A model generated the notes under the pieces. That model was given only the letters and a program-made list of their open reading frames with translations, made no database searches and had not been told where the DNA came from. This document shows, piece by piece, positions 55,808 through 64,000 of a stretch of 64,000 nucleotides of DNA. Each line of letters begins with the position of its first letter. Within the stretch, counting starts at the first letter, position 1. The stretch comes from Candidatus Kryptoniota bacterium. GTDB lineage: Bacteria > Bacteroidota > Ignavibacteria > Kryptoniales > JAKASW01. The stretch spans positions 1 to 64,000 of the forward strand of contig JAHECO010000008.1 in NCBI GenBank assembly GCA_024641705.1, in the 5' to 3' direction. The position numbers and the translations under genes were made by a program.

Positions 55808-57421
55808 TTATTTGACCAGGACAAGTTTCTTGACCGATGTAAATGTCCCGGCGGTGATCCGATAGAAGTATATACCACTCGATAACCCAGCCGCGTTGAA
55901 TGTGGTTCCGTGATATCCTGCGTTCTGCCTCGCGTCCACAACCGTCGCGACTTCTCTCCCCAGGACATCGTAGATTTTCAAGATAACGTGGCTGACCTTC
56001 GGGAGTTGATATCTGATGACAGTTGTCGGGTTGAACGGGTTGGGATAGTTCTGATACAGGACAAAATTACGCGGGATTCCCTCTGATTCGTCTATTCCCA
56101 TCTCCACTGTATCTCCTGTCGTAATGCTCACCGGCGCGGAGAAATCACCGGTGTCGCTCGCGTTCAGTGCAGCCACGTGCCAGTAATACTTGGTACTCGC
56201 CTGGAGTGGGGCGAGACGCAGAAGAGTGTCTGCCACCGTCGAGTCCACCATGACGTCCCTGAACAAGTCGTCGGTGGCAACCTGTAGTCGATACGAAGAT
56301 GCCGCGACCGACGGATGCCATATCATAAGCGGATTGCGCGGTACGCTGCTCGTGCCGAGAGGGGACACCACTACCGGCTGAAGCAAGTACTTAGTAAGAT
56401 ACGTGCGCAGCCACTGAAGGGCCGGGCGCTCAGACCCGTCTATTCGAACCAGGTAAGCGTTGGCTTTCCACGTATCCCCTTGAATGTAGCCCCACAGCGT
56501 CATGCCTTTCACCCCCCGGTTCTCCCAGAAAAGAGGGTAATAGATTTTATAGTTCGCGAGCTGGGTGCTGTCATCCGGCTCGTTGATGTCAAATTCTGAA
56601 ATGTAGATCGGCAACCCGGTAGCTGAAGTCAGCCTGTCAAGATTGTATTTCAGTGTGCTCACCGGGTAAGAATACACTGGGGTCAGGCCCTGTGCACTCT
56701 TGAACTCGAAGTAGTGCCCCTGAATCCCGATCCCATCGATCAACCCCCTGACTTTCAAAGTATCTATGAGAGCAATGTAGGTGTTAGTAATGCTGTTGTC
56801 CTGCAATACGTTATACTCATTGATCAGCAGCTTGACTCCGGGGGCACAGGCCTGTCTCGCCCATGTGAAGGCAGTGACGACCCAATCCCAGCCGGTCGCT
56901 CCCGAACCGCCGAGCGCCCTGATATAGTTTGCCCTGGCAGGGTTTCCGCCGCCGTCCGGAGGAGCACGCAGAGGCTCATTGACAACATCGATGAAATCCA
57001 TCAGCGGATACCGATGGCCGACGCTGTCAATCCAGGCTTTTATTGCCGCTCTTTGAGTGGCTGAGTCGAGGGAAGAAATCCAACTCGGCTGCTGCTGTCC
57101 CCAAATCAAATTGTGGTCCTTGAAAGGAATATCGTTGGTCAAAGCAAAATTGTAAAGAGCGTCAAGGCCCGACCAGTTGTAGGTCCCCCGTGTGCCCTCG
57201 ACACTTCCCCACTTGCCGTCATTTCCCGGCGTGACCTGATTCCAATAACTGAGGTAGTTGGAGGGGATACTGTAACCCCAAGTGACCGCGTTTCCGACAA
57301 ACTTGCTCCTGCCGATCGCCAGCTGCGGAAAAGATTCGCACGGGATAAGAAACACGATGATAGGCAGTATCAGGCTTGCCGCCGGATTTCGTTCGCGACT
57401 AATTGACCGCCTGTTTGTCAT
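55808..57421 (-). CDS. GH10 endo-beta-1,4-xylanase with T9SS signal
   Basis: 537 residues. Signal peptide from MTNRRSISRERNPAASLILP. GH10 barrel: acid/base Glu149 in DFIDVVNEPL and nucleophile Glu276 in IYISEFDI, plus the KDHNLIWGQQQPSW strand. An FN3-like module follows (about 350-445), then a T9SS domain ([36 protein letters not shown]). GGGAG precedes ATG 57421; the longer frame to 57517 is rejected. Should cleave xylan on the cell surface. Confidence 0.93.
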   Translation of the reverse strand: MTNRRSISRERNPAASLILPIIVFLIPCESFPQLAIGRSKFVGNAVTWGYSIPSNYLSYWNQVTPGNDGKWGSVEGTRGTYNWSGLDALYNFALTNDIPFKDHNLIWGQQQPSWISSLDSATQRAAIKAWIDSVGHRYPLMDFIDVVNEPLRAPPDGGGNPARANYIRALGGSGATGWDWVVTAFTWARQACAPGVKLLINEYNVLQDNSITNTYIALIDTLKVRGLIDGIGIQGHYFEFKSAQGLTPVYSYPVSTLKYNLDRLTSATGLPIYISEFDINEPDDSTQLANYKIYYPLFWENRGVKGMTLWGYIQGDTWKANAYLVRIDGSERPALQWLRTYLTKYLLQPVVVSPLGTSSVPRNPLMIWHPSVAASSYRLQVATDDLFRDVMVDSTVADTLLRLAPLQASTKYYWHVAALNASDTGDFSAPVSITTGDTVEMGIDESEGIPRNFVLYQNYPNPFNPTTVIRYQLPKVSHVILKIYDVLGREVATVVDARQNAGYHGTTFNAAGLSSGIYFYRITAGTFTSVKKLVLVK

Positions 57422-57594
57422 TGTTATCTCCCTTCCATCTCCTGGTTTGACTGGACAACAAATGAACCGCCTGGCCAAAGCGTCATCCCGAACCGGAACC
57501 GAAACAGCGAGAGGCAACTCGAATTAGAGACGTCCGGTCTTCAATGGCCATACCATCTCCTGATCGTTCTTGAGGAAGAGACAGCCAGAGTAGA

Positions 57595-57691
57595 GTCTGT
57601 CGCGATTTTCCGTCCCCCACAAACGCGCGTTGCGCGACAGACATATTCAACTCACCACCCCCTCCCAAGGCTTAGGGAGGGGGTAAGTGAG
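57595..57691. repeat. Hairpin pair after the large FG-GAP gene
   Basis: GTCTGTCGCG (57595-57604) and CGCGACAGAC (57633-57642) are a perfect 10-bp inverted repeat. CCCCCTCCC (57658-57666) and GGGAGGGGG (57675-57683) form a 9-bp stem with an 8-nt loop, extended by CTCAC/GTGAG flanks. The second hairpin lies about 14 nt after the stop at 57705 on the minus strand and may end transcription, but no T tract follows. Confidence 0.5.
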
Positions 57692-57704
57692 ATGGTTGTG
57701 AGCT

Positions 57705-60700
57705 CTACTTCATAAGGAGAAGCTTCTTAATCGAAGAGAACATCTCCGCACCGTCCTGAGGCCGAGCCTCTATACGGCAGAAGTATACGCCGCTGGCGAA
57801 TCCATGCGCGTTCCACTGGACAGTGTAGGTTCGCGCTGCCTGGACGCCATCGACGAGATTGGCAACAGCCCTGCCAAGCACATCGTAGACGGTGACCTTT
57901 ACGTAGGACATCCTCGCGATGTCGTAGCGAATCGTCGTCGACGGGTTGAACGGGTTCGGATAGTTCTGGAACAGAGCGAACTGCTTCGGAACCACGCCGG
58001 GTTCGTTCACGCCGAGTACGCCGCTACCGGTCTTGAACGTGCTAGCGCCGGAGACAGCACCTTCACCGCCGAGGTTAATCGAACTTAATCGGTAGTAGTA
58101 CGTCGTGCCTGCAGTCAAAGTGTCCGCTATCATCACGGTCGTGTCCGAGATGTCTGTTATATCCACAACGATGTTGCTTGCCGTGGAGAAGTCGCTGGAG
58201 GATGCGATTACCAGATGATACCACACCGCATTCGTAACAGGCTTCCATGTGAAGGTTGCCCTTCTCGGCCATTTGCCTCCCGTGCTGGGATCGGAAGTGC
58301 CCTTAGGCGAGAGTGCGACAGGGGCCACCGGTTTTTCGATAGAGGTCGTGAATGAATCGATCGCGCTGAACTCGCTCGCACCGCCCTGGTTGTAGCAAAG
58401 CACCTTCCAGTAATAGGTGAAACGATTGTTCAGACCGCTTGCGATCGTCCAGGATGTATCATGGCTTGTGGTGTCAACCATGAGAACCTGTCCGCTGCTT
58501 GTGTAAGTCCAAAGCTGGACGACATAGTTGCTGTCACCGGCTTCATGACGCCACTGTAGAGTCAGCGGATTAACCGGTACGTTAGCCTGGTTCGGGACGG
58601 GATAGACCTTCACGGGTGTCGCCGGGAGGTACATGATGGTGAACGAATCCACCGAAGACCAAGCGGACGATCCGGCCGGATTGTATCCACGCACACGCCA
58701 GTAGTAAGTCTTGCTCGGTTTCAACGATTGCGTAACGGCCCAAGTCGTATCGAAATTGCTTGTCGAATCGTTGACGATGACATGTGTCATAGCAACGCTC
58801 GAAGTGTCGAGCTGGAAGTGATACGTGGATGCCGTAGGCACATAACTCACCCTCAGTACCGGCTTGCTGACGACGTCCATCGGATTGTGGATCGGGTATA
58901 CCATCGCCGGAGTTGTGGTGCAAGGCTGAACCTTCGTCCGGAAGCTGTCGATCGCCGAATACGGACCGGGCACCATGTTATCATACGCCATCACCCGCCA
59001 GAAGTACTTCGTCGAAAGACCAAGCCGAACTATCGTGCTGGTATCGGTTAACGAAGACACAGTCTTCGCAATCGAGGAGAACGAGGCATTCGAGGCTATT
59101 TGAACCTGATAGGTGGTCGTACCGGCGCCGGAAACCGCTGCGTGCCATGTAAGTGTATCGGTAGAGGCCAGGGAAGTGTCGCCTGCTGCCCATGAGGGGC
59201 TTATGGTCACAGGCGCAGTCGGAATGACCGATCCTTCCTGAATCTTGTAGTACTTGTTGAGTGCAATCGTGTTGTTCGCAGCGCCGAAATCGTAGGTATG
59301 GCTCGTTCCGTCGGGCCACTGGACGTTCACGCTGTCAACCTTCGTCGCTGATCCGAGACCGAAGTTGGCTCTCGCTTCTCCGCCCATACCTCCGGAGCCG
59401 CCTTCTGCCTTGATGACGCGAATCTGCATCGTTGAGCCGGTGTAGACGGTGAACTTCGCTCCGATTGCCGACATGTTATGGCCCGCGCCGATAGGTATGA
59501 AACCGATCCATTTGTTCGAGTTGCCGTTGTTTTTCTGTAGGACGGTATTTCCACCGGTATACATGAATACGTCAAGGAAACCGTCGTTATTGTAATCGAC
59601 GAACTGTCCGGCGCGCTGCCCACCTGCGGTGAGAGCATCCTGGCTTGCTACGTCTGTGAACGTACCGTCACCGTTGTTCCTGTACAAATGTTGAGATGAG
59701 TAGGTTCCGCTCGTATAGATATCTGCCAACCCATCGTTATTGTAGTCGCCTACGTCGATTGCACGTTGGTTCGTAGCCTGAACCAATCCGTTGTTTGCAA
59801 CGACGTTCGCACCATCCCACTTGTACGTAAACGTGCCGTCGCCCTTACCGTACAGGATGACATCTGCCACGTATTTTCCATGCCCGTCGCGGTTATCGCT
59901 ACCGCCAAGCGCGTTCAATATCAGATCCTGGATGCCGTCGTTGTTGAGGTCACCCCATTGTTCACCAATGGCAGTGAAGTGACGAACCGTATCGTCGACT
60001 ATAATACCGGTGTCCGGATTGGCACTGGCATAGGTTATGCTGTCGGCGCCGGCCGACGAAAGGACCAAGGAATCGACGCGATAAATCGTCGGATTTCCTG
60101 GTATCGTCGCGGAAGTCGGGACGATGAATTTGCCGGTTCCATCGTTCAGGAACAGGACACATCCCTTTCGGGCACCCGAGGTTCCGGTGTCTATTCGGGA
60201 GAATCCATTTCTGAAACTCGGCATCAATAAATCCATCCAGCCGTCATTGTTCGCATCCAGGAAGCGTACATCCCAGGATTCGAACGAAAGCGAGGTGTCT
60301 ATCGCGAGATTCGATGCGGTCGCCCCTCTTGCTACGTTGGTAAAACCGCTTGGACCTCCCTTAAGCAGCCACATGGCCCCGCCTCCCGGCACCGCTGCGT
60401 TGCCTGCAATACCGGTGAAGTTTCCACTCCATACAAGGCTGAGGTAGTTACTGTGATCAATGGGGGCCGCCGCGGCTCCGATGAAGACTTCGCCGGTAAC
60501 TCCCGCCGTGGCAAGATCGCCAGTCCCAGTTGCAGCGACAAACACACCGTTGGTGTTGTAGAACAGACCGGAACTAATATTGCCGCCATTGGTTGTAAAC
60601 AGGTCGGGGACTCCGTCGCCATCGAAATCTGCGAACAATCCACCGACAGAGTTAGTGTTGAGCGGGAGGTTTGCCGATGCTGTCGCATCCTGAGCGAACG

Positions 60701-60917
60701 AAGTGATATTGTTCATAATGATGTTGATGGATGGGATGAAGACATCCAGTGTACCATCTCCATTCAAATCCGCCCATGCGAAGCCGCCGTTTGCGGCGCC
60801 TGCTGCCGGAGTGAATGACGGTCCGGAAGCGAACGTCACTTCCTGGGCATTCGACGTGCTCAATCCCAGCAAGAGCAAGAATACTCCTGCTGCGAATGAA
60901 CGTAGAATTGTTTTCAT
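57705..60917 (-). CDS. Large secreted FG-GAP/FN3 protein with T9SS signal
   Basis: 1070 residues. Signal peptide (ending NAQEVTF). FG-GAP/VCBS repeats (about 45-470; DLNGDGTLD, DFDGDGVPD, DYNNDGLAD) form a calcium-binding propeller. A UnbV/ASPIC-type domain follows (about 480-570, GAKFTVYTGSTMQIRVIKAEG, NVQWPDGTSHTYDF). Four FN3-like modules (about 580-970) precede the T9SS domain (YPNPFNPSTTIRYDI, YDVLGRAV, SGVYFCRI). Likely a cell-surface adhesin or polysaccharide binder. AGGAGGAAGC before the ATG. A long structured leader lies upstream (60961-61090). Confidence 0.88.
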   Translation of the reverse strand: MKTILRSFAAGVFLLLLGLSTSNAQEVTFASGPSFTPAAGAANGGFAWADLNGDGTLDVFIPSINIIMNNITSFAQDATASANLPLNTNSVGGLFADFDGDGVPDLFTTNGGNISSGLFYNTNGVFVAATGTGDLATAGVTGEVFIGAAAAPIDHSNYLSLVWSGNFTGIAGNAAVPGGGAMWLLKGGPSGFTNVARGATASNLAIDTSLSFESWDVRFLDANNDGWMDLLMPSFRNGFSRIDTGTSGARKGCVLFLNDGTGKFIVPTSATIPGNPTIYRVDSLVLSSAGADSITYASANPDTGIIVDDTVRHFTAIGEQWGDLNNDGIQDLILNALGGSDNRDGHGKYVADVILYGKGDGTFTYKWDGANVVANNGLVQATNQRAIDVGDYNNDGLADIYTSGTYSSQHLYRNNGDGTFTDVASQDALTAGGQRAGQFVDYNNDGFLDVFMYTGGNTVLQKNNGNSNKWIGFIPIGAGHNMSAIGAKFTVYTGSTMQIRVIKAEGGSGGMGGEARANFGLGSATKVDSVNVQWPDGTSHTYDFGAANNTIALNKYYKIQEGSVIPTAPVTISPSWAAGDTSLASTDTLTWHAAVSGAGTTTYQVQIASNASFSSIAKTVSSLTDTSTIVRLGLSTKYFWRVMAYDNMVPGPYSAIDSFRTKVQPCTTTPAMVYPIHNPMDVVSKPVLRVSYVPTASTYHFQLDTSSVAMTHVIVNDSTSNFDTTWAVTQSLKPSKTYYWRVRGYNPAGSSAWSSVDSFTIMYLPATPVKVYPVPNQANVPVNPLTLQWRHEAGDSNYVVQLWTYTSSGQVLMVDTTSHDTSWTIASGLNNRFTYYWKVLCYNQGGASEFSAIDSFTTSIEKPVAPVALSPKGTSDPSTGGKWPRRATFTWKPVTNAVWYHLVIASSSDFSTASNIVVDITDISDTTVMIADTLTAGTTYYYRLSSINLGGEGAVSGASTFKTGSGVLGVNEPGVVPKQFALFQNYPNPFNPSTTIRYDIARMSYVKVTVYDVLGRAVANLVDGVQAARTYTVQWNAHGFASGVYFCRIEARPQDGAEMFSSIKKLLLMK

Positions 60918-60960
60918 GCTTCCTCCTAAGTTGTTTTGTTTTCGGAGTAACAGAACTTTT

Positions 60961-61090
60961 GGAAGGCCGACCCCCTGACAATAGTCTGTCTTGCCACTGT
61001 CGTTGGACCTGTACGCATTGAGGCCGTCCTTCCGCGCCCTATCTGGCGCGTTGCACGAGGAATAATTGTCTGACCCGAATCACCTCCTTT
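60961..61090 (-). promoter_or_regulatory. Structured 5' leader with exceptionally strong SD-like sequence
   Basis: In the 286-nt gap upstream of the gene starting at 60917: an inverted repeat GGAAGGCCGACC (60961-60972) with GGCCGTCCTTCC (61022-61033, 10 of 12), and the hairpin CGCGCC (61033-61038) with GGCGCG (61045-61050). On the minus strand AAAGGAGGTGAT (ending at 61090) is complementary to the last 12 nt of typical 16S rRNA. No good start codon follows it at normal spacing. Possible leader peptide or regulatory structure; unproven. Confidence 0.4.
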
Positions 61091-61203
61091 GACAATGGCA
61101 CTTTGCTGTAAGCCATCTTAGTCTTTATGATCTCACGTGTAAATCCGGGTGGCCGTCATCGCGACATTTTCCAGCTTCTGACGTGACAGCCACCCTACAG
61201 CGA

Positions 61204-63060
61204 TTACTTCAAAAGGACCAATTTCTTGATCAGCGTAACGTTCTCAGCCTGCAGCTTGTAGAAGTAAACACCGCTGGCAAACCTGCTGCCGTTGAACGTC
61301 GCAGTGTAGTTTCCGGCTGCCTGGACGCCCGAGAACAGGATAGCGACCTCCTGACCGAGGACGTTGAACACCTTCAGGGTCACAAAGCCTTTCCGCGGAA
61401 CCGAGTACTCGATCTGAGTCGTCGGATTGAACGGGTTAGGATAGTTCTGGGCAAGCTCGAACTTAGCCGGCAGATTCCCCGGCCTTGCTTTCACGTCGGT
61501 AGTGACGCCGTGTGTCAACCACGAAGTGATCGAGTCATGCTCTGCGGACGACTGTGCAAGCCAGGCGGTATAACGGTCTGTACCCGAAAGAGGGCCCCAC
61601 CAGTGGTATAAGTCACCGAGCGGGAAGCCGCCCATTCCGGCCGTCATTAGCGTGGAGTTCGTGTAAGAGAGATCCTCGTTCATCGGCCAGACCTGCTGAA
61701 CGTCCGACGCGGGATCGTAAGCCCAGCTGACGTTCGCCCCCGTAACCCATCTGCCGAGAAGGAACGACTTGATGCTGTCGATGTTGGTGGGAGCCAGAAT
61801 GAAGCCGGGATTTGCATTCGGGTCGTACATACCGCGCGTGGTGTCGGTGGTCAAATCGGACGGGTAGATGTTGAGCATATTGATATAAGGGAAGGGTTTG
61901 TTACCCGCCGAATCTAACCCGAAAAAGAGCCTATACGTCTTGCCGCTCATCATCGGCATGAGGTATATCTTATTGACCGCACTGGCAGTATCGTTGTACA
62001 TGTTGCTCCCCAGGAAATTGATGTACCAGTCGTCAAAGCCGTAACTGCAGTTCGCGAAAAGGATATGACGTTGCAGATCTATCGGAGCAGATGAAGAATC
62101 GGTAAAGGGTACAGTAAACCCGAACGTTGCTACGCTGTCGACGTTTATTGTGCCGCCGACCGGAGTCATGCTGGTTCCGTCCTGCGAGGGTATGTCACCC
62201 ATCATGTAGGCGTTCACAAAAACGCAATTCGTCACCGACAGCCACCACCAGTACGATGATTCGAAGGTATACATCATCGTGTTCAAGAAAGTGCAGTGGT
62301 TGAATGAGACGTAGTCGGCATATTCCGGAGATTCCTGCATATAGGCATATCCGCAGTTCGCTATGGTGCAATTTTCGAAAATCAGCGTGTCGGTGTGCCA
62401 GGTTGTGCTTTGATACGTCCAGGAAACCGGTCTGCCGTAGTAGCGGTAGTGCGGATCGGTCATGTTCCGGAAATAAGTATTGGTGATCTTTGCACGGAAG
62501 TGTTTGCACGCCGGCTCTATAGCCCCACCGCCGTTGCCTATGCTCATGTAGTCGATTATACAGCCATCAAATACTGCGCGCTCGCCTTTTCCGCTCAAGT
62601 TTGCGAGAGAATCATCCTCCAGCACGATACTCGAACCGACTTGCGCTCCGCTCGTTCTGGCGCACAGGATCCAGACATTCTTCATGGTGAGATCGCCATA
62701 ACAGTCGAAATTAAACGTCGTCGTCACGCCGCCGCTGGTGGTCCATACTATCTGGGGCAAAGCTTCCGCCTGAGAAGGACCCGGATCCGGTCCTATAATG
62801 TAAAGATGTGAATGAGGCGGCGTCGTGATGGTGGCGGTCAGAATGTAGTAACCGTAGGGTTCCAACTTGAAAACGGTGTTCGACAGGTTATCGGTGTGAT
62901 TAATTGAATCAGCTACGATGATGTCACCGATAGCGTTGTTGAGATTCCCTTCGGTACTTGTGGTAAGATCACTGGTGACCACCACGGTATCCGTCTGTGC
63001 GTACAGCGATACCGGGATCATGATTGCCGCAAGGAGCAAAGACCATAGAAAATGTTTCAT
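61204..63060 (-). CDS. Secreted beta-helix protein with T9SS signal
   Basis: 618 residues from MKHFLWSLLLAAIMIPVSLY (AAGGAG 8 nt upstream; the longer frame to 63339 overlaps the TonB receptor region and is rejected). Beta-helix rungs at about 100-290 ([58 protein letters not shown]) match those of the 52942 protein nearly segment for segment. A longer C-terminal part (about 330-500) precedes the T9SS domain ([35 protein letters not shown]). Probably a surface polysaccharide-binding or lyase-like protein. Confidence 0.85.
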   Translation of the reverse strand: MKHFLWSLLLAAIMIPVSLYAQTDTVVVTSDLTTSTEGNLNNAIGDIIVADSINHTDNLSNTVFKLEPYGYYILTATITTPPHSHLYIIGPDPGPSQAEALPQIVWTTSGGVTTTFNFDCYGDLTMKNVWILCARTSGAQVGSSIVLEDDSLANLSGKGERAVFDGCIIDYMSIGNGGGAIEPACKHFRAKITNTYFRNMTDPHYRYYGRPVSWTYQSTTWHTDTLIFENCTIANCGYAYMQESPEYADYVSFNHCTFLNTMMYTFESSYWWWLSVTNCVFVNAYMMGDIPSQDGTSMTPVGGTINVDSVATFGFTVPFTDSSSAPIDLQRHILFANCSYGFDDWYINFLGSNMYNDTASAVNKIYLMPMMSGKTYRLFFGLDSAGNKPFPYINMLNIYPSDLTTDTTRGMYDPNANPGFILAPTNIDSIKSFLLGRWVTGANVSWAYDPASDVQQVWPMNEDLSYTNSTLMTAGMGGFPLGDLYHWWGPLSGTDRYTAWLAQSSAEHDSITSWLTHGVTTDVKARPGNLPAKFELAQNYPNPFNPTTQIEYSVPRKGFVTLKVFNVLGQEVAILFSGVQAAGNYTATFNGSRFASGVYFYKLQAENVTLIKKLVLLK

Positions 63061-63172
63061 GTTACTTCTCCTTCTGATTGTTTTTGATATCACTCGAAAA
63101 CTCGTCTGCGAAGAATCCTTCCGGGGATAACGGAAGCAGAGTCCACCCGGCAAGGCTCGGAATCTATCTTCT

Positions 63173-64000
63173 TCATAGGGTATACCTGATTCCCAAGTTG
63201 GCAGTAAGACCGTAGTACTGCTGAGAAGTGAATCCACCGATCGCATTCTCGGCAGCCATATTTGTCTCGCTGTTGAGGTTGTTGGCATCGAAATACAACT
63301 GAAGCCCTTCCCACGGCAGCATCTGTCTTGCCGAAGCATCTATGCGGAAATAGTCCTTGGAAAAACCGTCCTGCTCCGGATAGGCTCCGACAAAGGTTGC
63401 AGAGTTCCCCTGGAAGGTGAAAGACACACGGGCAGAGAATCCTTTGTAATCATAGCCGATGTAGCTGTTCATTATATCGTTGGGCTGATACACCAGCCGG
63501 CCAGCACGTGTACTGTCGGTGAACTGCGTAATTACCCCTCTGACTGCTTTTTCGTCGAAGTAAGGATACGTTGCTTTCGACCATATGTGGGTGTAGTTGA
63601 TGCCGAACACGACTCCGTTCAGCGGGGACGGCAAATACCAGAACCTCGTCTCAAAATCGGTCTCGATCCCCTTTACATAGGCCGTGTAAGGGCTGTTGAT
63701 GAAAGTGTAGAGGGTAGCGTCATCGTCCGCGGATGTCAGATAAGGAGCAAATGAATTCAGGGAGTCGAGTCCCGTTACGCCGAATCTGTCGTAGACCGTT
63801 TTGCTGTGGAGGTGGTATGACGTTGAATATGTGAAATGATGCACTTCCTTGTAGAAGCCTCCGATAGACAGAAGTCCGATGCTGTTGCTGTGGAGCGTGA
63901 TCAGGAAATCATGGTTGTACGCCTGTGCCGGTTTAAGCTTTGGGTTGCCCGCATAGACGCTGTGGGGAGAATCGGCTGAGATATTGAAATGCGGCGAAAG
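63173..64000 (-). CDS. TonB-dependent receptor, C-terminal part (runs off window)
   Basis: The reading frame stays open to base 64000, well beyond the internal GTG at 63844, so the gene continues outside. The visible ~275 residues are an outer-membrane beta barrel: NPKLKPAQAYNHDFLITLHS and YIGYDYKGFSARVSFTF, ending LTANLGIRYTL. NPKLKPAQ matches the family's conserved NPxLKPE-type segment. It should import a large ligand, presumably an oligosaccharide given the neighbours. No SusD-type lipoprotein gene is in view. Confidence 0.85.
   Translation of the reverse strand, partial: LSPHFNISADSPHSVYAGNPKLKPAQAYNHDFLITLHSNSIGLLSIGGFYKEVHHFTYSTSYHLHSKTVYDRFGVTGLDSLNSFAPYLTSADDDATLYTFINSPYTAYVKGIETDFETRFWYLPSPLNGVVFGINYTHIWSKATYPYFDEKAVRGVITQFTDSTRAGRLVYQPNDIMNSYIGYDYKGFSARVSFTFQGNSATFVGAYPEQDGFSKDYFRIDASARQMLPWEGLQLYFDANNLNSETNMAAENAIGGFTSQQYYGLTANLGIRYTL

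Noticed and set aside
60961-61053. Cobalamin or other known riboswitch in the leader
   Set aside because: I could not match the conserved boxes; only simple hairpins are seen.
63173-64000. Complete SusC/SusD pair
   Set aside because: Only the C-terminal part of a TonB receptor is visible and no SusD-like lipoprotein gene lies nearby.

Overview
The window looks like chromosomal DNA of a Bacteroidota/Chlorobi-group bacterium, most like Ignavibacteria or a related lineage. I infer this from the many secreted proteins ending in a type IX secretion (T9SS) sorting domain (YPNPFNP, then VYDVLGREV, then SGVYFxR), from a MoxR-DUF58-BatABCDE operon, and from C-terminal TonB-receptor sequence at the right edge. 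No rRNA or tRNA gene was seen. Most genes look moderately GC-rich; the 29.4-33.3 kb block is visibly more AT-rich.

Layout. 0.4-2.1 kb: a lipoprotein and a coiled-coil membrane protein. 2.2-8.5 kb, minus strand: redox enzymes (three aldo/keto reductases, a short-chain dehydrogenase, an old-yellow-enzyme reductase) and one outer-membrane protein, separated by unusual palindromic repeats; at 8.6 kb lies the start of a gene cut off by one of these repeats. 8.9-11.1 kb: a methyltransferase and a glycosyltransferase. 11.3-17.7 kb: a TetR-controlled EmrAB-TolC efflux operon with two EmrB paralogs. 18.0 kb: a LacI-family regulator. 19.2-27.6 kb: the MoxR/Bat operon. 27.8 kb: mannonate dehydratase. 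29.4-37.0 kb: a tandem duplication of FG-GAP secreted proteins next to a 1316-residue secreted beta-helix protein. 37.5-41.3 kb: hexuronate transporter, MtaA-like methyltransferase and a Tat/T9SS DUF362 protein. 41.5-47.3 kb: GH9-derived, GH105 and GH43 proteins and a frameshifted beta-propeller gene. 47.4-50.9 kb: a four-gene cobalamin methyl-transfer cassette (URO-D-family methyltransferase, MetH-type reactivation domain, homocysteine methyltransferase, corrinoid protein). 51.0-63.1 kb: secreted beta-helix proteins, GH30, GH10 and a large FG-GAP/FN3 protein. 63.2 kb to the edge: a TonB-dependent receptor.

Working together. From about 27.8 kb rightwards the window reads as a plant cell-wall (glucuronoxylan/pectin) utilisation region. 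GH10, GH30, GH43, GH105 and the beta-helix proteins would act outside the cell, ExuT-like transport would import uronic acids, and UxuA would feed them to central metabolism. The corrinoid cassette inside this region has no folate-binding methionine-synthase module. It could therefore take methyl groups from a wall-derived methoxy compound, but that is inference.

The most unusual signal is a set of intergenic elements, each built from degenerate tandem units (mostly exactly 7 nt, 8-10 nt in some) and often arranged as two inverted arms. At least nine sequence types occur, most as single copies. Several begin directly at a stop codon, two sit inside the Bat operon, and one truncates a gene.
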